The position numbers were made by a program, and so were the translations under genes. Under the pieces are notes generated by a model. That model did not search any database. It saw only the letters and a list, made by a program, of their open reading frames with translations, and was not told the DNA's origin. A stretch of DNA of 9,369 nt from Verrucomicrobiota bacterium (lineage in GTDB: Bacteria; Verrucomicrobiota; Verrucomicrobiia; Limisphaerales; UBA11358), in NCBI GenBank assembly GCA_021323835.1, contig JAJPKI010000120.1, forward strand, positions 1 to 9,369. The letters are read 5' to 3'. The stretch's first letter is position 1. Each line of letters starts with the position of its first letter. Positions 5,487 to 9,369 of this stretch are shown one piece after another.

Positions 5487-5708
5487 ATGAAAGTTTTGCT
5501 CACACCGCATCAGGAAAAATTCGTTGGCCGGAAAATGAAAGGCGGCGGTTACTTGTCGCAAGACGAGGTCATCCGCGAGGCGTTGCGCGTGTATGAACTT
5601 ATCGAGCAGGAGGACAATGACCCGCAATTGGAGGCGGCCTTGCGCCATGCCCTCCGCAGTTCGTTGAAAAAATTCAAGCCCGGCCATTTCGCCGCCCTTG
5701 CCGCTTGA
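5487..5708 (+). CDS. parD: ParD-like ribbon-helix-helix antitoxin
   Basis: A 73-residue antitoxin expected to bind ParE and repress its own promoter. The N-terminal strand K-V-L-L-T-P (2-7) is followed by helix H-Q-E-K-F-V-G-R-K (8-16), a glycine turn G-G-G-Y (19-22), and L-S-Q-D-E-V-I-R-E-A-L-R-V-Y-E (23-37), the hallmark second helix of CC2985-type ParD proteins. Residues 48-73 form the toxin-binding tail. Its TGA overlaps the TTG start of the next gene, the usual antitoxin-toxin coupling. No Shine-Dalgarno precedes the ATG; see the promoter 7 bases upstream. Confidence 0.88.
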   Translation: MKVLLTPHQEKFVGRKMKGGGYLSQDEVIREALRVYELIEQEDNDPQLEAALRHALRSSLKKFKPGHFAALAA

Positions 5709-6022
5709 ACCCGGTTGAAATTTTCGTTCGTCACGCCGCCGAATTGGACGCGTTTGGCTACTTCCAATACATCCGCGAAAACAATCCCGAAGCCGCACGG
5801 CGCTTTCTCAAAGCGATTGACGGCACGATTGAGAATCTGGCGTTGCAACCGTTGAAAGGCAGGCTGCGAAAATTTCGCGGACGGGATTTGAAGAACATCC
5901 GTTCGTGGCGCGTGGATGATTTTGAAAATTATCTGATTTTCTATCGCTTCACCGGAAGGCGTCTGGAAATTCTCCGCATCAAACACGGCGCGATGGATTT
6001 TCCGCGAGTCATACAGGAGTGA
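5705..6022 (+). CDS. parE: ParE-like toxin (RelE/ParE superfamily)
   Basis: A 105-residue toxin in the typical size range; ParE proteins poison DNA gyrase, while RelE relatives cut mRNA, and sequence reading alone favours ParE because of the ParD partner. Visible family blocks are A-E-L-D-A-F-G-Y-F-Q-Y-I-R (12-24), N-P-E-A-A-R-R-F (27-34), L-A-L-Q-P-L-K-G-R (45-53), then R-S-W-R-V-D-D-F-E-N-Y-L-I-F-Y-R (66-81) and I-L-R-I-K-H-G-A-M-D (89-98), ending the fold with the H-G-A-R-D-like strand. The start is TTG at 5705, overlapping the parD stop as TTGA. The last codons contain AGGAG, which serves as the ribosome site of lysR 6 bases downstream. Confidence 0.9.
   Translation: MNPVEIFVRHAAELDAFGYFQYIRENNPEAARRFLKAIDGTIENLALQPLKGRLRKFRGRDLKNIRSWRVDDFENYLIFYRFTGRRLEILRIKHGAMDFPRVIQE
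6015..6019 (+). promoter_or_regulatory. Shine-Dalgarno of lysR inside the parE 3' end
   Basis: AGGAG at 6015-6019 lies 9 bases before the lysR ATG and within the final codons of parE. It is one of the clearest ribosome sites in the window and was contributed by the toxin-gene side of the junction. Confidence 0.75.
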
Positions 6023-6028
6023 CCACAA

Positions 6029-6904
6029 ATGGAACTGCGCCATCTCCGCTATTTCATCGCTGCCGCCGAGGAAGAGAATGTCTCGCGCGCGGCGTTGAAA
6101 TTGCACGTCTCGCAGCCGGGCATCAGCCGCCAAATCAAAGACCTCGAAGACGAAATCGGTTTTCAATTGTTCGAGCGCAGCGCGAAGTCGCTCAAGCTCA
6201 CCGAAGCGGGAAAGGTTTTTCTGGCCGAAGCGAAATCAATTTTGCAACGCACCGATGACGCGGTGAAAAACGCCCGCGCCGTTGCCGCCGGCGCGAACGG
6301 CGAATTGCACGTCGGTTATGCGCCGTCGTTGACGGTGAAGATTTTGCCGCAAGCGTTGCGAGCGTTTCAGACGCAATTTCCCAAAGTGCGCGTGTCGCTA
6401 CACGATTTGTCCACGGAAGAAATGCTGTCAAAATTGCGCGAAGGCAAATTGCATCTGGCGCTCACCGTCCAGCCGCTGAAAAAATCGTTGCGCGATTTGG
6501 TTTTTAAAACGCTGGCGCAATATGCGGCGTGCGTGGCCGTCGCGCCGAAACATCCGCTGGCGAAATTGAAATCCGTGACGCTGGCGCAACTCGCGGGCGA
6601 ACCGCTCATCGGCTACAACCGCGACGATTATCCGGATTATCACGAATACATCGCGCGCGTTTTCGGTCACAATGCTCCGCGTGTTGCTGAAGAGCACGAC
6701 GGCATCACGAGCATCATCACGTCGGTCGAATCCGGTCGCGGTTATGCGCTGGTGCCGGAGCCGACGATTTGCATGGCCGGTCCGCGCATGAAAATTCTTC
6801 CGCTGAAGCCGGACGGCGAAAAGATTTGCGTCGGCGCGATTTGGAAAAAAGGCGAGGCGTCGCCACTCGTGGAAAAATTTGTCGCCGCGGCAGGCGACGC
6901 TTGA
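6029..6904 (+). CDS. LysR-type transcriptional regulator
   Basis: A 291-residue regulator of normal LysR length, acting as a DNA-binding dimer or tetramer that senses a small ligand. The winged helix-turn-helix spans about 1-60: N-V-S-R-A-A-L-K-L-H-V-S-Q-P-G-I-S-R-Q-I-K-D-L-E (17-40), then E-I-G-F-Q-L-F-E-R (42-50) and L-T-E-A-G (57-61). A linker helix runs to about 87, and the periplasmic-binding-like ligand domain fills about 92-285 (G-E-L-H-V-G-Y-A-P-S at about 90-99). The subtype resembles the BenM/CbbR-like group, but the ligand is not visible. The start at 6029 has AGGAG in front. Its 5' end is duplicated at 5156. It is 6 bases after parE and in the same direction as the following genes, so parE read-through may contribute to expression. 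Confidence 0.95.
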   Translation: MELRHLRYFIAAAEEENVSRAALKLHVSQPGISRQIKDLEDEIGFQLFERSAKSLKLTEAGKVFLAEAKSILQRTDDAVKNARAVAAGANGELHVGYAPSLTVKILPQALRAFQTQFPKVRVSLHDLSTEEMLSKLREGKLHLALTVQPLKKSLRDLVFKTLAQYAACVAVAPKHPLAKLKSVTLAQLAGEPLIGYNRDDYPDYHEYIARVFGHNAPRVAEEHDGITSIITSVESGRGYALVPEPTICMAGPRMKILPLKPDGEKICVGAIWKKGEASPLVEKFVAAAGDA

Positions 6905-6925
6905 CTTGAAGGCGTAGTTGCGGAA

Positions 6926-6943
6926 TTTTGGCGTTCGCCAAAA
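6926..6943. promoter_or_regulatory. 18-bp perfect palindrome between lysR and the AHSA1 gene
   Basis: TTTTGGCG (6926-6933) and CGCCAAAA (6936-6943) are exact inverted copies around TT. It sits in the 62-base gap after lysR and 23 bases before the next ATG. The lack of a T-run after it argues against a strong terminator; an operator or mRNA hairpin is more likely, but no function is shown. Confidence 0.55.
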
Positions 6944-6966
6944 GTGATTTAAACGGAAAGGAAATT

Positions 6967-7410
6967 ATGCCAAACACAGTTAAATTTCATCGCGTGCTCC
7001 GCTCGTCGCCGGAAAAAGTTTATCGCGCATTTTTGGACGCCGATGCGCAGGCCAAATGGCTTCCGCCGTATGGATTTACCTGCAGGGTGCATCACTTGGA
7101 GGCCAAAATCGGCGGCACTTTCAAAATGTCGTTCACGAACTTCGGCAGCGGTAAAGGTCATTCCTTCGGCGGAAGATATCTTGAGCTCGTGCCGCACGAA
7201 CGCATCGTTTACACCGACAAATTCGACGACCCGAATTTGCCGGGCGAATTGAAGGTGACGGTCCTTTTGAAAAAAATTATGTGCGGAACGGAATTGAACA
7301 TCACGCAGGAAGGAATTCCCGACGTCATTCCTGCTGAAATGTGTTATCTCGGCTGGCAGGAATCGCTCATGCAATTGGCGAAGCTTGTCGAGCCGGAGAT
7401 TCCAGATTAA
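6967..7410 (+). CDS. SRPBCC (AHSA1/START-like) domain protein
   Basis: A 147-residue single-domain protein of the Aha1/START-like superfamily, a helix-grip fold with a hydrophobic cavity; members bind small hydrophobic ligands or are linked to stress responses, and no reaction can be assigned. The opening K-F-H-R-V-L-R-S-S-P-E-K-V-Y-R-A-F (6-22) with A-K-W-L-P-P (29-34) is typical, as are G-G-T-F-K-M (49-54), G-G-R-Y-L-E-L-V-P-H-E-R-I-V-Y-T (68-83) and the final helix G-W-Q-E-S-L-M-Q-L-A-K-L (129-140). AAAGGA lies 5-6 bases before the ATG at 6967, which beats an upstream TTG at 6928. Nine bases separate it from the VOC gene, so the two are probably cotranscribed. Confidence 0.9.
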   Translation: MPNTVKFHRVLRSSPEKVYRAFLDADAQAKWLPPYGFTCRVHHLEAKIGGTFKMSFTNFGSGKGHSFGGRYLELVPHERIVYTDKFDDPNLPGELKVTVLLKKIMCGTELNITQEGIPDVIPAEMCYLGWQESLMQLAKLVEPEIPD

Positions 7411-7419
7411 AACGTTAAT

Positions 7420-7791
7420 ATGAAAATCAACGAAATCGCATTCTTCGCCTATGCCGTGAGCGACATGAAAAAATCGCGCGCTTTTTATGAAGGCGTGCTT
7501 GGGCTCAAACCGAATTCTGATTTCGACGGTTCGGGCAATCCAAATTGGGTGGAATATGACATCGGCACAACGACGCTCGGTATCGGTTGCGCGCCCGGCA
7601 TGTGGGAACCATCGCCGAAAGGCGCATCGGCTGCGCTCGAAGTGGAAAATTTCGATGACGCGCTGGCAACGGTGAAAACGAAGAATATTCCTGTTGTCAT
7701 GGGCCCGCACGATTTTCCATCCTGTCGCATGATTGTCATTGCCGACCCCGACGGCAATCGTTTGACGCTGCACAAACGCAACAAGAAATAA
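7420..7791 (+). CDS. VOC-family (glyoxalase/bleomycin-resistance-like) protein
   Basis: A 123-residue protein with one vicinal-oxygen-chelate domain of two beta-alpha-beta-beta-beta units. Marks are A-V-S-D-M-K-K-S-R-A-F-Y-E-G-V-L-G-L (12-29), W-V-E-Y (43-46), A-A-L-E-V-E-N-F-D-D-A (70-81) and the closing I-A-D-P-D-G-N-R-L-T-L (107-117). The metal-binding histidine usually found near the start of strand 1 is replaced by F/A (positions 8-10) and the second is A70 or A71, so metal-dependent activity is doubtful. It follows the SRPBCC gene by 9 bases and is 17 bases before the propeller gene. Substrate unknown; no clear Shine-Dalgarno. Confidence 0.9.
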   Translation: MKINEIAFFAYAVSDMKKSRAFYEGVLGLKPNSDFDGSGNPNWVEYDIGTTTLGIGCAPGMWEPSPKGASAALEVENFDDALATVKTKNIPVVMGPHDFPSCRMIVIADPDGNRLTLHKRNKK

Positions 7792-7808
7792 CCTCAACCC
7801 TAAAATCT

Positions 7809-8975
7809 ATGAGCAAGGTTCGAGTTCTCGTCGGCACGAAAAAAGGCGCGTTCATCATCACTTCGGACGGCAAGCGCGCGAATTGGAAAATTTCCGGCCC
7901 GCATTTCGCCGGCTGGGAAATTTATCATTTGAAAGGCTCGCCGGTTGAGCCGAATAAAATTTACGCGTCGCAATCGAGCGGCTGGTTCGGCCAAATCATC
8001 CAGCGCTCGGACGACGGCGGCAAAACCTGGAACACGCCGGGCAGTTCGCCGGAAGAATTGCAGGGGCCGGGCGGATTTCCGAAAGGTGAAAGTAATAAAT
8101 TCGTTTACGACGGCGACGCCGGCACGCACAAATGGTATGACGGCACGCAACATCCGTGGGAATTCAAACGCGTTTGGCATTTGGAGCCGTCGTTGACCGA
8201 CCCGAACACTTGTTACGCCGGCGTCGAGGACGCGGCGATTTTCAAAACGACCGACGACGGGAAAACGTGGAAGGAACTTTCCGGCTTGCGCAAAGCCAAA
8301 GGAAATCTCTGGCAACCGGGCGCAGGCGGCATGGCGGTGCATACGATTTTGCTCGACCCGAAAAATAAAAATCGCATTTACGTCGCCATTTCTGCAGGTG
8401 GCTGTTTTCGCACCGATGACGGCGGAAAAAATTGGAAGCCAATCACGAAAGGTTTGAAATCGCTTTACGAATTGCCCGACCCGGATGCCGAAGTCGGCCA
8501 TTGCGTTCATCGCATCGCGTTGCATCCGTCGAAGCCGGACGTGCTGTTCATGCAAAAGCACTGGGACGTTTTGCGCACGGACAACGCGGGCGAAATGTGG
8601 AACGAAGTCAGTGGCAATTTGCCGACGGATTTTGGTTTTCCGATTGACGTGAATTTCAACGAGCCGGAAACGATTTACGTCGTGCCCATCACGAGCGATT
8701 CGCTGCACTATCCGCCGGACGGAAAATTGCGCGTGTATCGCAGCAAAACCGGCGGCGGCGAATGGGAAGCGCTGACGAAAGGCCTGCCGCAAAAAAATTG
8801 TTACGTCAATGTGCTGCGCGACGCGATGGCGGTAGATCAATTGGACAAATCCGGAATTTATTTCGGCACGACCGGCGGACAGGTTTATTGCTCGCCCGAC
8901 AGCGGAAAAAATTGGAGCGCGATTGCCGAACATTTGCCCGCGGTTTATTCCGTCGAAGTGCAAACGTTAAGATGA
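7809..8975 (+). CDS. BNR/Asp-box beta-propeller protein (sialidase-like fold)
   Basis: A 388-residue protein with six Asp-box type motifs spaced as propeller blades: S-D-D-G-G-K-T-W (67-74), T-D-D-G-K-T-W (148-154), T-D-D-G-G-K-N-W (202-209), T-D-N-A-G-E-M-W (257-264), S-K-T-G-G-G-E-W (312-319) and S-P-D-S-G-K-N-W (362-369). There is no signal peptide, so it should be cytosolic, unlike most secreted sialidases. The Asp box is structural, so the common glycosidase label is not proof of activity; no catalytic set is identified. It starts with V-L-V-G-T-K-K-G-A-F, frequent at the N-terminus of this cytosolic propeller group. Start ATG at 7809, with no clear Shine-Dalgarno. It is followed after 96 bases by a MoaD/ThiS-like gene, which may be a functional partner. 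Confidence 0.92.
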   Translation: MSKVRVLVGTKKGAFIITSDGKRANWKISGPHFAGWEIYHLKGSPVEPNKIYASQSSGWFGQIIQRSDDGGKTWNTPGSSPEELQGPGGFPKGESNKFVYDGDAGTHKWYDGTQHPWEFKRVWHLEPSLTDPNTCYAGVEDAAIFKTTDDGKTWKELSGLRKAKGNLWQPGAGGMAVHTILLDPKNKNRIYVAISAGGCFRTDDGGKNWKPITKGLKSLYELPDPDAEVGHCVHRIALHPSKPDVLFMQKHWDVLRTDNAGEMWNEVSGNLPTDFGFPIDVNFNEPETIYVVPITSDSLHYPPDGKLRVYRSKTGGGEWEALTKGLPQKNCYVNVLRDAMAVDQLDKSGIYFGTTGGQVYCSPDSGKNWSAIAEHLPAVYSVEVQTLR

Positions 8976-8980
8976 AAATT

Positions 8981-9055
8981 GCCGCGAAAGAACGCAGAGA
9001 ACTCAAAATAAAAAATAAATGAATTCCGTTTGCGCATTTTGTGTTCCTTTGCGGC
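8981..9055. repeat. Imperfect inverted repeat between propeller and MoaD-like genes
   Basis: GCCGCGAAAGAACGC (8981-8995) and GTGTTCCTTTGCGGC (9041-9055) are inverted copies agreeing at 12 of 15 positions; as RNA, two of the three differences become G-U pairs. The arms enclose 45 AT-rich bases. The gap 8976-9071 therefore consists mostly of this element. A 16-codon frame from ATG 8972 crosses it but is not convincing as a gene. It could be an mRNA structure or a dispersed repeat of the form G-C-C-G-C-R-A-A-R-G-A-A-C. Confidence 0.55.
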
Positions 9056-9071
9056 TAAATTTCAGTTCAAA

Positions 9072-9368
9072 ATGATTCGTGTCGTGCTGCCATTTCATTT
9101 GCGCAATCTTGCACGCATCGAGGGTGAAGCGGAATTGGAAGTCGTCGCGCCAATTACCATCGGCAAAGTCCTTGACGCGCTCGAAGCAAAATATCCCGTG
9201 TTGCAAGGAACGATTCGCGACCATGGCACGTTGAAGCGCCGGCCGTTTGTGAGATTTTTCGCGTGCAAAGAAGATTTGTCACTTGAGCCAATGGATTTTC
9301 AATTGCCGGAAGAAGTTGTCAGCGGCAAAGAACCGTTTTTAATTGTCGGCGCGATGGCAGGCGGTTAA
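9072..9368 (+). CDS. MoaD/ThiS-like ubiquitin-fold protein with C-terminal Gly-Gly
   Basis: A 98-residue beta-grasp protein that begins I-R-V-V-L-P-F-H-L-R-N-L-A and ends V-G-A-M-A-G-G just before TAA at 9366-9368. The terminal diglycine is the feature that MoaD, ThiS and archaeal SAMP proteins use when activated by an E1-like enzyme and charged with sulfur or joined to lysines. T-I-G-K-V-L-D-A-L-E-A-K-Y-P (33-46) is the usual helix 1 of the fold. It is longer than most MoaD (about 80) and carries an insert around 53-80. Start at 9072 was preferred over an in-frame codon at 9030 because homologous sequence begins there; no Shine-Dalgarno is seen. Neighbouring the propeller gene, it may act with it rather than in molybdopterin synthesis (inference). 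Confidence 0.87.
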   Translation: MIRVVLPFHLRNLARIEGEAELEVVAPITIGKVLDALEAKYPVLQGTIRDHGTLKRRPFVRFFACKEDLSLEPMDFQLPEEVVSGKEPFLIVGAMAGG

Positions 9369-9369
9369 A

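Noticed and set aside
5155..6070. Insertion sequence or integron cassette at the lysR duplication
   Set aside because: No transposase or integrase, no terminal inverted repeats, and the repeat consists of coding sequence rather than an attachment site.
5549..6166. A 205-codon minus-strand frame over parD, parE and the lysR start
   Set aside because: Antisense to three recognised reading frames and without domain features.
6949..7797. A 282-codon minus-strand frame over the SRPBCC and VOC genes
   Set aside because: Both plus-strand genes are recognised families and their junction is crossed by this frame, so it is a shadow.
7800..8963. A 387-codon minus-strand open frame opposite the beta-propeller gene
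   Set aside because: It is antisense to a well-recognised protein, its translation is rich in R/A/F/V without any domain, and it arises from codon bias of the real gene.

Overview
The window looks like chromosomal DNA from a free-living Gram-negative bacterium of moderate GC content, most plausibly a verrucomicrobial lineage. This is an inference from an MlaEFD-type outer-membrane lipid transport locus, few strong Shine-Dalgarno sites, a cloverleaf-type extragenic palindrome and a 21-bp tandem array; no rRNA or other marker gene is present to prove it.

Left part (1-2254, minus strand): a compact Mla-like ABC operon in the order permease (MlaE), ATPase (MlaF-like), MCE-domain substrate-binding protein (MlaD-like, cut by the window edge). 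The permease and ATPase overlap by ATGA, and the MCE gene follows after 10 bases. The ATPase keeps Walker A but has lost the recognisable Q-loop glutamine, LSGG signature, catalytic glutamate and switch histidine, which is the most surprising protein-level observation here.

Middle-left (2255-3583): a roughly 500-bp non-genic stretch holds 13 head-to-tail 21-bp units in perfect register (2340-2612). It is followed by a plus-strand gene of unknown function, a cloverleaf-like palindromic repeat at that gene's stop codon, and an intrinsic terminator.

Middle (3584-6028): an accessory, defence-like segment. It carries a BrnT toxin with an overlapping BrnA-like antitoxin and a terminator; a convergent minus-strand pair made of a small charged protein and an SRA-like/HNH endonuclease; then a DUF2281-type orphan antitoxin and a ParD-ParE pair. 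The DUF2281/ParDE block lies between two near-identical copies of the first ~35 bases of a lysR gene: a truncated copy at 5156 and the intact gene at 6029.

Right part (6029-9368, all plus strand): LysR regulator, SRPBCC/AHSA1 protein, VOC-family protein, a six-Asp-box beta-propeller (BNR) protein and a MoaD/ThiS-like ubiquitin-fold protein ending in Gly-Gly. Gaps are 9-96 bases, so several may be co-transcribed, with LysR a candidate regulator of the downstream genes. A palindrome lies between lysR and the next gene, and an inverted repeat lies between the propeller gene and the MoaD-like gene. No tRNA, rRNA, CRISPR array or transposase was seen.
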